From Candidatus Eremiobacteraceae bacterium (lineage in GTDB: Bacteria > Vulcanimicrobiota > Vulcanimicrobiia > Eremiobacterales > Eremiobacteraceae), in the NCBI GenBank assembly GCA_035710745.1, contig DASTCX010000016.1:124001-188000 (forward strand): a DNA stretch of 64,000 bases, read 5' to 3'. Below are positions 1 to 8,225 of the stretch, piece by piece. The notes beneath the pieces are model-generated. The model made no database searches, was not told the DNA's origin, and saw nothing but the letters and a program-made list of their open reading frames with translations. The position numbers and the translations under genes are program-made. Every line of letters begins with the position of its first letter. Within the stretch, counting starts at the first letter, position 1.

Positions 1-2
1 CG

Positions 3-314
3 TGGCTGAAGGACCGCGGCGTCACATCGATCGACGCGTCGTCGAAGGCCAAACTCTTCGCGTCGACGGCTGCGCGCAAGCACGCCGCCGAGTGCATCCA
101 GATCCTCGGCGGATACGGATACACGACCGAGTTCCCCGCCGAGCGCTACTATCGCGACTCGAAGATCACCGAGATCTACGAGGGCACGTCGGAGGTGCAG
201 CGTATCGTCATCGCTCGCGAGCTCATCGGCCGGCTCGACGAGCGCACCGCGAAAGACCGGCCGGCGCCCCGGCTCACCGACGGCGCGGCGAAGGAGCCCG
301 CCACAAAACACTAG
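3..314 (+). CDS. Acyl-CoA dehydrogenase, C-terminal fragment (cut by window edge)
   Basis: The first codon in frame begins at base 3 and the gene runs to TAG at 312-314, so only the last 103 residues are visible; the 5' part lies outside the window. The fragment holds the C-terminal helical domain of FAD-dependent acyl-CoA dehydrogenases: the ILGGYGY motif, then ERYYRD, then the YEGTSEVQRIVIAREL signature near the end. Family members oxidise acyl-CoA thioesters to trans-2-enoyl-CoA and pass electrons to ETF. A charged tail of about 20 residues after the conserved end has no clear role. It lies 57 bases before sucC, separated by one palindromic repeat. Substrate cannot be assigned. Two further acyl-CoA dehydrogenases lie at 12984 and 25773. 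Confidence 0.9.
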   Translation, partial: WLKDRGVTSIDASSKAKLFASTAARKHAAECIQILGGYGYTTEFPAERYYRDSKITEIYEGTSEVQRIVIARELIGRLDERTAKDRPAPRLTDGAAKEPATKH

Positions 315-320
315 GCCAGA

Positions 321-351
321 CCACGGCGGTCGAGCTAAAGCTCGACCGCTA
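321..351 (-). repeat. Intergenic palindromic repeat, copy 1
   Basis: GCGGTCGAGCT and its inverse AGCTCGACCGC flank a 2-base loop. The asymmetric flanks (GTAGC on one side, GCCGTGG on the other) show it lies in the minus orientation. It sits between the acyl-CoA dehydrogenase stop and sucC. Stem variant GAGCT/AGCTC of the family found throughout this window. Confidence 0.85.
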
Positions 352-371
352 CAAAATAATCGGGAGTGTAA

Positions 372-1535
372 ATGAGACTGCTCGAGTATCAAGGCAAAGA
401 ATTGTTCGCCCGAGCGGGCATCCCGGTGCCCAAGGGCAAGGTCGCGTCAACGGTCGAGGAAGCGGTTGCGATCATGCACGCGAACCCGGCGCCGTCCGCC
501 GTCAAAGCGCAAGTGCTCATCGGCGGCCGCGGCAAAGCCGGCGGCATCAAGTTCTGCAGCGACGAGCGCGACGTCGTCGAGCCCACGAAGGCGATCCTCG
601 GCATGCGAATCGCGAACGCCCAAGACCCGGTCGGCGAGATCGTCAAGCGCGTCTGGATCGAGCAGCGCATGGACATCGCCAAGGAGTTGTACCTCTCGAT
701 AACCGTCGATCGCGCATCGAAGCGCCCTATCATCATGGCGTCTGCGATGGGCGGCATGGACGTCGAAGAGGTCGCTGAGAAGCATCCCGAGGCGATCGCG
801 AAGTATCGCGTCGATCCGTCCGTCGGCTATTGGCCGTTCATCGGCCGCCGGCTCGCCCGCGAAGCGGACCTGCCCAAAGAAGTGAGCAACGAGTTCGCGT
901 CGATCGTCGGCAAGCTCTACGCGCTCTTCTTCGACGTCGGGGCATTGCTCGTCGAGATCAATCCGCTCGCCGTGACCAAAGACGGCAAGCTCGTCGCGTC
1001 GGATTCGAAAGTCGACCTCGACGACAATGCGATGTTCCGCCACAAGGAGCTCGCCGCATGGAAGCCCGAGGGCGAACGCGATCCGCTCAAGGAGCGCGCG
1101 ATCGCGGCCGGCCTTGGTGAGAACAACTACGTCCAGCTCGACGGCGACGTCGGCATCATCGGCAACGGCGCCGGCCTCGTCATGGGCACGCTCGACGCCG
1201 TCAAAGCCGCCGGCGGTCAGCCTGCGAACTTCCTCGATATCGGCGGGGGCGCTAAGGCAGACGTCATGCGCGAAGCGGTCAACATCGTCACGTCGAACCC
1301 GAAAGTCCGCTCGCTCTTCATCAATATATTCGGCGGCATCACGCGCGGCGACGAAGTCGCGAAAGGACTCGTCGAGGCGTTGGCAGGCGGCGGCTGGGAT
1401 CGCCGCAAGCTCGTCATACGATTGACGGGCACGAACGAAAAAGAAGGCCGTGAGGTGCTCCGCCAAAACAACATCGAAGCGGTCGAGACCATGAACGAAG
1501 GGGCGAAGCACGCGGTCGCCCTCGCACGAGCATAG
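372..1535 (+). CDS. sucC: Succinyl-CoA ligase (ADP-forming) beta subunit
   Basis: Beta subunit of the TCA-cycle enzyme that interconverts succinyl-CoA and succinate with substrate-level phosphorylation; it works as a complex with SucD. The 387 aa match the family length. An N-terminal ATP-grasp domain begins MRLLEYQGKELF and carries the nucleotide-binding loop VLIGGRGKAGG at about 48-58. The C-terminal ligase domain has LDIGGGA and the NIFGGITR motif used in CoA-ligase beta subunits. The start is an ATG preceded by CGGGAG. sucD follows after 10 bases, and the SD of sucD overlaps the sucC stop, so the two are co-translated. No other TCA-cycle gene is adjacent. Nucleotide specificity (ADP or GDP) is not decided by what can be read. 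Confidence 0.97.
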   Translation: MRLLEYQGKELFARAGIPVPKGKVASTVEEAVAIMHANPAPSAVKAQVLIGGRGKAGGIKFCSDERDVVEPTKAILGMRIANAQDPVGEIVKRVWIEQRMDIAKELYLSITVDRASKRPIIMASAMGGMDVEEVAEKHPEAIAKYRVDPSVGYWPFIGRRLAREADLPKEVSNEFASIVGKLYALFFDVGALLVEINPLAVTKDGKLVASDSKVDLDDNAMFRHKELAAWKPEGERDPLKERAIAAGLGENNYVQLDGDVGIIGNGAGLVMGTLDAVKAAGGQPANFLDIGGGAKADVMREAVNIVTSNPKVRSLFINIFGGITRGDEVAKGLVEALAGGGWDRRKLVIRLTGTNEKEGREVLRQNNIEAVETMNEGAKHAVALARA

Positions 1536-1545
1536 GAGCAAAATC

Positions 1546-2430
1546 TTGTCCATCTTCCTCAACGAACGATCGGAAGTCATCGTCCAAGGCATCACCGGAC
1601 GAGAAGGCCTCTATCACGCCAACCGCATGCGCGCGTACGGCACGAAACTCGTCGGCGGCGTCACGCCGGGCAAGGGCGGCCAGACGGTCGAAGGATTCGC
1701 GGTGTTCGACGGGGTCCGCGAAGCGCGCGCGAAGACCGGCGCGAACGTCAGCGTCATCTTCGTGCCTCCGCCGTTCGCCGCAGATGCGATCCTCGAAGCC
1801 GCCGACGCCGGCGTCGAACTCGTCATCTGCATCACCGAAGGCATCCCCGTCCACGACATGCTCAAAGTGATGGCGTCCGTTCCGTCGACGACGCGCGTCA
1901 TCGGTGCGAACTGCCCGGGCGTCGTCACGCCGGGAGTCGCGCTCGCCGGCATCATGCCCGGACACGTGTTCAGCGACGGAAACGTCGGTTTGATCTCGCG
2001 CAGCGGCACCCTGACGTACGAGATCGTCGATCAGCTGACGCGGTCGGGAATCGGCCAAAGCACGTGCGTCGGAATCGGCGGCGATCCGATCATCGGCACG
2101 GTCTTCGTCGATTGCCTGGAGGCATTCGAACAAGACGGCAAGACCGAAGCGGTGGTCCTCGTCGGTGAGATCGGCGGTACCGATGAAGAAGACGCCGCGC
2201 AGCTCGTCGCGGACAAAAAGTTCACAAAACCGCTCGTGACGTTCATAGGCGGCCGTTCGGCTCCAAAAGGGAAGCGGATGGGCCATGCGGGCGCGATCAT
2301 CACGGGCAGCATGGGCACGCCGGAATCGAAAGTCGCCGCGTTCCAGAAGATCGGCGCGCCCGTCGCCGACAGTCCGGCCGATATCCCCGGACTCGTCGCC
2401 CGGGTCTTGAAACAGCCAGCCAAAGCCTGA
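1546..2430 (+). CDS. sucD: Succinyl-CoA ligase alpha subunit
   Basis: Alpha subunit of succinyl-CoA synthetase, carrying the CoA-binding Rossmann domain and the phosphohistidine. The protein is 294 aa, of normal length. It opens with the CoA-binding GITGREG motif (about 15-21), contains the conserved NCPGVVTPG segment (about 122-130), and has the active-site histidine in RMGHAGAI (H247). The start is TTG at 1546, chosen because AGGAG at 1534-1538 overlaps the sucC stop codon and no ATG fits. A strong hairpin follows 20 bases downstream and probably ends the sucCD transcript. Confidence 0.97.
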   Translation: MSIFLNERSEVIVQGITGREGLYHANRMRAYGTKLVGGVTPGKGGQTVEGFAVFDGVREARAKTGANVSVIFVPPPFAADAILEAADAGVELVICITEGIPVHDMLKVMASVPSTTRVIGANCPGVVTPGVALAGIMPGHVFSDGNVGLISRSGTLTYEIVDQLTRSGIGQSTCVGIGGDPIIGTVFVDCLEAFEQDGKTEAVVLVGEIGGTDEEDAAQLVADKKFTKPLVTFIGGRSAPKGKRMGHAGAIITGSMGTPESKVAAFQKIGAPVADSPADIPGLVARVLKQPAKA

Positions 2431-2450
2431 CCGAAGACCGCATTAGCCCT

Positions 2451-2476
2451 ATCGCGCCGGCACCGTCCGGCGCGAT
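2451..2476 (+). terminator. Hairpin after sucD, possible terminator
   Basis: Perfect 10-bp stem ATCGCGCCGG / CCGGCGCGAT around a 6-base loop, 20 bases past the sucD stop. No U-run follows, so it is either an intrinsic terminator of the U-poor kind or an mRNA 3'-end stabiliser. Confidence 0.5.
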
Positions 2477-2594
2477 GGCATCAATGCGTCATTTCTAGGC
2501 CTCGGATCAAGCCATACAAAGGCACGGCAGAACGTCCAACCGCCGTTCCGTCCGAGAGGACAAATGTGAGATTGCCATGAAAATGCCAGCCTGG

Positions 2595-2623
2595 AAATGC
2601 GCATCCGGGCGGATGCTGCATTT
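2595..2623 (+). other. Hairpin in the leader of the first TonB-dependent receptor
   Basis: GCATCC-GGGC-GGATGC forms a 6-bp stem that AAATGC and GCATTT can extend on either side with small internal loops. It lies about 75 bases before the chosen start codon. No known riboswitch motif, including the cobalamin type, was recognised. It may be a transcript-leader structure or chance. Confidence 0.3.
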
Positions 2624-2696
2624 TCTACGGTTGTCTCCGGACGGCACACGAGCCGCGGAGAAAATCGTCGCCATTCGCTTCAAGGAGAGGTTTGGA

Positions 2697-5600
2697 ATGC
2701 CAAAATTTGGGTTCCTAAGGATCGCTCTCTTGGCGATGCTAGTCGTGCTTTTCCAGGGAACATGGGCACTGGCAGGCACAACCGGCGGCCTCACGGGCTA
2801 CGTCGTCCAACCGGACGGCACAGCGCTCGCGGATGCCAAGGTCACGGCAGCATCACCTTCTGAGTCGGCCACAGCGACCACTGACGCGAGCGGACACTTC
2901 TCGTTCGTCTCGCTCACCCCGGATACGTATACGGTCACGGCCAGCAAAGACGGCTATGACCCGACGAGCCAACCCGGCGTCACGGTCCTCGCGGACTCGA
3001 CGGCGGTCGCTCGCATCACGCTTCACCCGACCGTCAAGGTCCTCGGCCACGTGACGAGCACGGCGCAAGCCGCACTCGTGAAGGCCGGCACGACGGCTGA
3101 CGTCTACTCGATCAATTCGACGACGTCGGCGAAGTCGGCGACCCTCGGCGGCGGCGGCAGCCTCGGCCAGGCGTACGGCGCGATCGCGTCGCAGCCCGGC
3201 GTCGTGGTACCGCCGGGTCAGAGCGGCTGGTTCCAGACGATCCACATCCGCGGCGGCGACTTCGACCAAGTCGGGTACGAATTCGACGGCGTGCCGGTGT
3301 TGCGGTCGTACGACAACTATCCGACGACCTCGGCCTCGACGCTCGGCCAGCAAGAGCTGCAGATCTACACGGGCGGCGCGCCTGCGAACTCCGAGTCGCA
3401 GGGTCTTGCCGGCTACATCAACCAGGTCATCAAGAGCGGCACGTATCCTGGGTTCGCGAACCTGAACCTCGGGATCGGCTCGCCGACGATGTACAACAGC
3501 ATGCAGTTCGAAGCCGGCGGTGCGACGCCGAACCGTAACTTCTCGTACTACGTGGCGTTCGGCAACAGCTCGCAGAACTTCCGCTGGTTCGACAACAACA
3601 ACGGCGCCGGCATCCAGCAGAAGTTCGGCGCAGCGTTCGCGCAATTGCCCTGCCCAGTGTTACCTGGCACGCCGCAATCGGGCGGTGGCAATCCGAATCT
3701 CGCGAACTGCTATGCGACAGGCATTGGCCCCGGCGGGTATGCACTTGGCCCGCCCGTGGACAGCTTCAACGTCGCGCAGGGGTGGGATCATGAGTCGATC
3801 ATGAACCTTCACTTCGGCATCCCGCATCACAACGATTCGGGTAAAGACGACATCCAGTTGCTCTACGACAACACGTACCTGCACAACACATATTACAGCT
3901 CGGCGAGCGACTGGACGGTCCCGGGCAACCCGTTATTCACCAGCTTAAACGGCGGTGGATCGTTCGGGTATCTGAGCGGTCCGGGCATCGGCTGGCAATA
4001 CCTTGGTAAGGTAGGCCAAGCACTGCCTACGAGCATGACTGCGGCCCAGCTCCAGGCGATGGTCAACCCGGTGTTCTTCGCGTACAACCCGGCGAGCCAA
4101 AAGCCGTTTAGCGGCGGCCCGTTCGGGGCGTTCGCTCCGATCCCGACCGACCAGCGCGACGGTACTGCGAACCCCAACTCGATCATCAAGCTGCAGTACC
4201 AGCACAACATCGGTACGGATCAGTACATCCGCGTCTACGGCTTCCAGAACTGGTCGGTGTGGCCGCAGACGTGTCCGAACACAGGTTGGACCAACTACTT
4301 CGGCTACTGTCCGCTCAACTATTACGTCGACACGTATACGAGCGGCGTGAGCGGCCAGTACGCCAACCAGATCAACGACAAGAACCTCATCAACCTCGAA
4401 GTGTCCGATTTCTGGGCTCAGGACTACCGCGCCAACGACACGACGATGCTCAACGACCTCGGTAACTACTTCGGTGGACCCGATCGGCCGTTCGCGTACC
4501 TCGTGAACTCAAAGGCGCCGACATCGGGCATCTGCTACGACGGGTCCGGCAACCCGCAGAGCTGCTACTCCGGTCTCGAGGGAACGATCGGACTCAACGC
4601 AGCGGGCACCGGAGCTGCGAACCTCACGTTGCCGGCGACATGCGGCACGGGTCCGTGCGAGTGGTTCGTCGCTGAGAACGGCCGACGAGGCGGCGGCAAC
4701 TTCGCCAAGCCGAACTTCGGCTGGGTGTCGTTGCAAGATCAATGGAAGCCGTCGCAGCAGTTGCTGTTCAACATCGGTGCGCGGTATACACGCTACTTCT
4801 ACCAGTTGTCCGATACCGGCGGTCCGGCTCGCGACTTCTGGTTCAATGCGTGGAACGCGTCGCACTGCGTGAATCCCGGCGGCGGTCAAGTGCCGTTCAA
4901 TAACGGCCTCGGCGCCTGCCCGGCCGGCACGATTCGGGCGACGATGACGAACCTTCCGAACGACACCGAGACCTTCACGGATCTCGAGCCTCGTGTCGGC
5001 GGGACGTACACGGTCAATCCGGACAACGTCATCCGGTTCAACTACGGCCGCTACAACCAGCCGCCGAACACGGCCTACGAGCAGTACAACCTGCTCCAAC
5101 AGGACCTCGCGTCCTACGACGCGACCAACTTCTGGCCGATCGGTTTCACGACGACGACGCACCACATCACGCCTCCGACAGCGAACAACTACGACGCTTC
5201 GTGGGAGCATCGGTTCGCGGGCAGCGACGTGAGCTTCAAGCTGACGCCGTTCCTGCGCCAAACCCACGGTCAGATCCAGAACTTCTTCTTGGATCAGAAG
5301 ACCGGCTTCGTCTCAGGCCTCAACGCCGGTAATCAGACGTCGGACGGTGTCGAGTTCGAGCTGAGCAAGGGCGACTTCAACCAGAACGGGCTTTCGGGTC
5401 TGTTCTCGTTCACATACACGCACAGCTTCATCCACTACAGCACGCTCGCAAACGGCGGCAGCGTGCTCAGCACCGTCAACGTCGCGATCCAGCAGTACAA
5501 CTCGTTCACGAGCGCGTGCGCGGGAGCGTTACCGTCGAATAACCCGAACTCGCTTTGCGGCACGTTCGGCGGCGCGAACGCTATCGCCACCGAAGGCAGC

Positions 5601-6320
5601 GGAATCGCGAACCCGTACTTCAACGCACCGGCGCAGCCGCTCTTCGATCTGACCGGGAACTACGTGCCCTTCAGCACGATTCCGGGCCTTATCGAGACGG
5701 CGTCGGGCTCGTACGAGACCCCGACCGCAGCTGCGTTGATCCTCAACTTCAAGCACGACAAGTGGGCGATCACGCCGCAGCTGCAGTTCTTCGGCGGCGG
5801 TTATTACGGCTCGCCCTTGAACGCTTACGGAGTCGATCCGTCGGGCTGCGGTTCAGCACTCGGTGGGTCGGTCGCCGGTGATCCGCGGTATCCCTACGGC
5901 GGCAGCGGCACTCCGTACGATGCCCTTACGTGCGGCGGAACAATTGCGGTTCCGAACCCGTACACGCACAAGTTCGACAACTTGGGCGCGTTCCGGGGCC
6001 CGAACCAGATCCTGTTGCACGCGCAGATCTCGTACGAAGTCTCGCAGCGCGTGACGATGTCGCTCAACCTGGCGAACATCGTCAACCAGTGCTCGGGCGG
6101 AACGTCTGAGCCTTGGACGCAAGGCGCTAGCAACAAGGTCTGCGGCTACACGCTGCCGGGCTACAGCGCACCGCTGAAGTATGGCGCATTCGCATCGCAA
6201 AGTGCGGGCGGCATCTTCAACCCTGGCTCGTCGCCGCAGTTCCAGTTGCAGTTCCCGTACCAGCAAAACCCGACGGTACAACCGTTCAACGCGTACCTCA
6301 ACGTCCAGATCAAGCTCTGA
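2697..6320 (+). CDS. TonB-dependent receptor with carboxypeptidase-regulatory-like N-terminal domain (receptor 1)
   Basis: Outer-membrane transporter of the TonB-dependent family, 1207 aa. A signal peptide (cleavage predicted after WALA, residue 26) is followed by a carboxypeptidase-regulatory-like beta-sandwich (about 28-110, with GHFSFVSLTPDTYTVTASKDG), a plug (about 120-260, with HIRGGDFDQVGYEFDGVPV), and a long beta-barrel rich in aromatic/Asn strands. The start is the ATG at 2697 after AAGGAGAGG; an upstream in-frame start at 2577 would place 40 charged residues before the signal peptide. The last residues are VQIKL, ending in Leu rather than the usual aromatic. A strong terminator follows. 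It is paralogous to the receptors at 8226 and 33449. The substrate (large peptide, carbohydrate or chelate) is unknown, and no TonB/ExbBD gene is in the window. Confidence 0.92.
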   Translation: MPKFGFLRIALLAMLVVLFQGTWALAGTTGGLTGYVVQPDGTALADAKVTAASPSESATATTDASGHFSFVSLTPDTYTVTASKDGYDPTSQPGVTVLADSTAVARITLHPTVKVLGHVTSTAQAALVKAGTTADVYSINSTTSAKSATLGGGGSLGQAYGAIASQPGVVVPPGQSGWFQTIHIRGGDFDQVGYEFDGVPVLRSYDNYPTTSASTLGQQELQIYTGGAPANSESQGLAGYINQVIKSGTYPGFANLNLGIGSPTMYNSMQFEAGGATPNRNFSYYVAFGNSSQNFRWFDNNNGAGIQQKFGAAFAQLPCPVLPGTPQSGGGNPNLANCYATGIGPGGYALGPPVDSFNVAQGWDHESIMNLHFGIPHHNDSGKDDIQLLYDNTYLHNTYYSSASDWTVPGNPLFTSLNGGGSFGYLSGPGIGWQYLGKVGQALPTSMTAAQLQAMVNPVFFAYNPASQKPFSGGPFGAFAPIPTDQRDGTANPNSIIKLQYQHNIGTDQYIRVYGFQNWSVWPQTCPNTGWTNYFGYCPLNYYVDTYTSGVSGQYANQINDKNLINLEVSDFWAQDYRANDTTMLNDLGNYFGGPDRPFAYLVNSKAPTSGICYDGSGNPQSCYSGLEGTIGLNAAGTGAANLTLPATCGTGPCEWFVAENGRRGGGNFAKPNFGWVSLQDQWKPSQQLLFNIGARYTRYFYQLSDTGGPARDFWFNAWNASHCVNPGGGQVPFNNGLGACPAGTIRATMTNLPNDTETFTDLEPRVGGTYTVNPDNVIRFNYGRYNQPPNTAYEQYNLLQQDLASYDATNFWPIGFTTTTHHITPPTANNYDASWEHRFAGSDVSFKLTPFLRQTHGQIQNFFLDQKTGFVSGLNAGNQTSDGVEFELSKGDFNQNGLSGLFSFTYTHSFIHYSTLANGGSVLSTVNVAIQQYNSFTSACAGALPSNNPNSLCGTFGGANAIATEGSGIANPYFNAPAQPLFDLTGNYVPFSTIPGLIETASGSYETPTAAALILNFKHDKWAITPQLQFFGGGYYGSPLNAYGVDPSGCGSALGGSVAGDPRYPYGGSGTPYDALTCGGTIAVPNPYTHKFDNLGAFRGPNQILLHAQISYEVSQRVTMSLNLANIVNQCSGGTSEPWTQGASNKVCGYTLPGYSAPLKYGAFASQSAGGIFNPGSSPQFQLQFPYQQNPTVQPFNAYLNVQIKL

Positions 6321-6340
6321 TCTAGGATTCGCAACAACGC

Positions 6341-6384
6341 CAGCGGCCGCCGGCTCAATCCGAGCCGGCGGCCGCTGGCTATTT
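6341..6384 (+). terminator. Intrinsic terminator of receptor 1
   Basis: A perfect 15-bp GC-rich stem (6341-6355 with 6363-6377, core GCGGCCGCCGGC) with a 7-base loop starts 20 bases past the stop and is followed by a short AT-rich run (CTATTTAT). Confidence 0.75.
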
Positions 6385-6390
6385 ATGGAG

Positions 6391-6420
6391 CCGTCGACTT
6401 TTACGGTCGACCGCCGCGGC
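6391..6420 (+). repeat. Intergenic palindromic repeat, degenerate copy
   Basis: CCGTCGAC-TTTTAC-GGTCGACCGCCGCGGC: the stem is the GACC variant with a mismatch in the left arm, and the right flank CCGCCGCGG is intact. It abuts the stop codon of the minus-strand gene at 6420, at a convergent junction. Confidence 0.7.
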
Positions 6421-7189
6421 TAGCCTGATTTGTCGAGCGAGTCGGACACGCGCTCGAAGTGATAGCGCGATACTTGCTCGGCCGAGGCGGTGTCGCCTGA
6501 ACCCGAACGTATCTGGACCACGTCGAGCTTGACGGGGACGAGCTTGGGCGCGTTGTAGACTAAGCTGGTCTCGATCGTCAGCGAGCCGTTGCCGATGCCC
6601 TTCACCGCTTTCGATGTGGATTGATCGAGACGTTATCGCCGCTCGTCGCCGTGACGGTCGTGTCGGTCTGGAACTCCGTCTTGCCGTACGTCATGTCGGT
6701 CGACCACTGCTGCCCCTCGACCAGCGATCGATCCGCGAAGTAGCTCGTGCCGAAGTAGCGCATGAGGCTCGTCATGTCGGCATCATCGGAACCCGATAGC
6801 TTCACGAGTTCGCCGTCCGGCCGCACGATGAACGTCGCATCGAACGGCTTGGCGCCGTTCTCGGCGTCGGTATTTTCTTTGACCTCAGCTTTGAGAAAGC
6901 CGGTGGAATCGACCTCGAGAACGTCGACCGTCATCGTACCGCGGAAACCTGAGGTCCGCCTTGATGATTCGGGCGGCGCGGCCAGACCAGTGGAGGTCGA
7001 TTGGACAACGCCACCGCCAAAGCCGTTCTGATCTTGAGGTGATTGATCGGTCGTGTATTCCGTCGACTCGTCGTCCGAGAAGTTGTAGACGATCTCGCGC
7101 AGCGGCACCGACGCTTGCGCTTGGCTTGAAGACGAAGTCGCCGAACTGTCGAGCAATAGTCCGGCGACGAGAAAAGCAGCGAACATCAT
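6420..7189 (-). pseudogene. Exported protein of unknown function, interrupted by a frameshift (paralogue of next gene)
   Basis: Reading from ATG at 7189 (after GGGAGGG) gives a short hydrophobic N-terminus (MMFAAFLVAGLLL) and about 190 residues that align with the neighbouring gene at 7258-7992. The frame then runs into TGA at 6602-6604. The homologous C-terminal part (YNAPKLVPV ... YHFERVSDSLDK) continues to 6420 in the frame reached by a -1 shift near 6610-6630. One missing base, or two extra bases, restores the whole protein. This is either a real recent inactivation or an assembly error in a single-copy region. Shared features with the paralogue are PLREIVY, a GxMTxDxLxVD strand, PDGEL, YFGTxYF and LVPVxLDV. 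No catalytic motif was recognised. The location between two TonB-dependent receptors suggests an envelope role (inference). Confidence 0.7.
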
Positions 7190-7257
7190 GTGCCCTCCCG
7201 AGCGGGCGTTGCAAGAGGGCGGTATATTCGCCGCTGGTAGATTCGCCCCTCGCGCTA

Positions 7258-7992
7258 TTAGCCCGCCGGCTTTTCGAGGGTGTCCGAAACGCGATCGAAG
7301 TGATAGTGCACCAAGTGCGTCCCTTCGTCGGCGAACCCGGATCCGCCGCCGCTCGAAACGTCCGAACCAGAGCGCGTCATGATGACGTCGAGGCTGACTG
7401 GCACGAGTTTGGCAGCCTCGTATCCGATCTTGCCTTCGATCTCGAATGCGCCGTTGATCACGCCTTTTTCGGCCTTCGTCTCCAGCGATATCGTCGCGAC
7501 GTCGCCGCTCACGCTTGAAACCGTCGTCGTCGTCTTGTAGTCGATCCCGTCGGATGTCGAATACGACGCCCATTGGTTGCCCTGTTGGAGCGTGTTGTCG
7601 CCGAAGTATTTCGTGCCGAGATAGGGCACGATCGTCGCCATATCTTCGTCGACTTTTCCCGCCGTGACGATAAGCTCGCCGTCAGGATGGATGATTATGT
7701 CAGCTTCGGTCGGTGCGCGGTAGTTCAGCGCGTTGGTCGAATCCTTGACGTGTGCTTTGAGATAACCATTAGAGGGGTCGACTTGCAAGATATCGATAGT
7801 CATCGAGCCGTTATATCCGCCGACCGACGTCGACGTGTCCGTGCCCTGGTCGTAGCTTTGCGCCGTCGTAGTGCCAGTCGAGTTGAGCGAATATTTGTAC
7901 ACGATCTCACGCAAGGGGCCCGCGCTCGGTGAAGCGGTCGGCGCGGGTGGCGATGAGTCGGCGAGAAACGCAGCGAGCATGAATGCGAACAT
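7258..7992 (-). CDS. Exported protein of unknown function (intact paralogue)
   Basis: A 244-aa protein with a short hydrophobic N-terminus (MFAFMLAAFLADSS), a Pro/Ala/Ser linker, and a predicted all-beta region. The start at ATG 7992 matches the paralogue's N-terminus; a TTG at 8013 would add seven polar residues. Recognisable blocks are PLREIVYKYS, GSMTIDILQVD, HPDGELIV, YLGTKYF, ISLETKAEKGV, EAAKLVPVSLDV and VHYHFDRVSDTLEK, all shared with the frameshifted copy next to it. The architecture looks like a periplasmic or surface beta-sandwich protein measuring about 220 mature residues. The family is not recognised with certainty. It is oriented opposite to both neighbouring receptors and has 233 bases of divergent upstream DNA with receptor 2. 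Confidence 0.75.
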   Translation of the reverse strand: MFAFMLAAFLADSSPPAPTASPSAGPLREIVYKYSLNSTGTTTAQSYDQGTDTSTSVGGYNGSMTIDILQVDPSNGYLKAHVKDSTNALNYRAPTEADIIIHPDGELIVTAGKVDEDMATIVPYLGTKYFGDNTLQQGNQWASYSTSDGIDYKTTTTVSSVSGDVATISLETKAEKGVINGAFEIEGKIGYEAAKLVPVSLDVIMTRSGSDVSSGGGSGFADEGTHLVHYHFDRVSDTLEKPAG

Positions 7993-8225
7993 GATTAAGG
8001 CCGTCTCCGACAAGGCGAGGCAGTGAAAGACCCAATTTTTCGCGACTTATCCACCACCCCCTCGGCTGGCGTTGCACGCCGCTGGCAGCATATGAGGGAG
8101 GGTCTCTTAATCGTTCAAGTGAAAGACTGTCCCGAAGCGTCGTCCGGCAAGACGGCGGCGCTCATCTCGCGCGCGGTGCGTCTCGGAATCCCGCGCGATT
8201 CATAGCACCACAATGGAGGAAACCC

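Noticed and set aside
2577-2696. Upstream extension of receptor 1 by 40 residues
   Set aside because: The extension is not hydrophobic, would bury the signal peptide, and the AAGGAGAGG site belongs to the later ATG.
2431-2696. Possible cobalamin riboswitch upstream of receptor 1
   Set aside because: None of the conserved B12-box elements was found; only a simple hairpin is present.
8023-8205. 60-aa plus frame between the exported paralogue and receptor 2
   Set aside because: No SD, no hydrophobic or family pattern, and it sits in a divergent promoter region.
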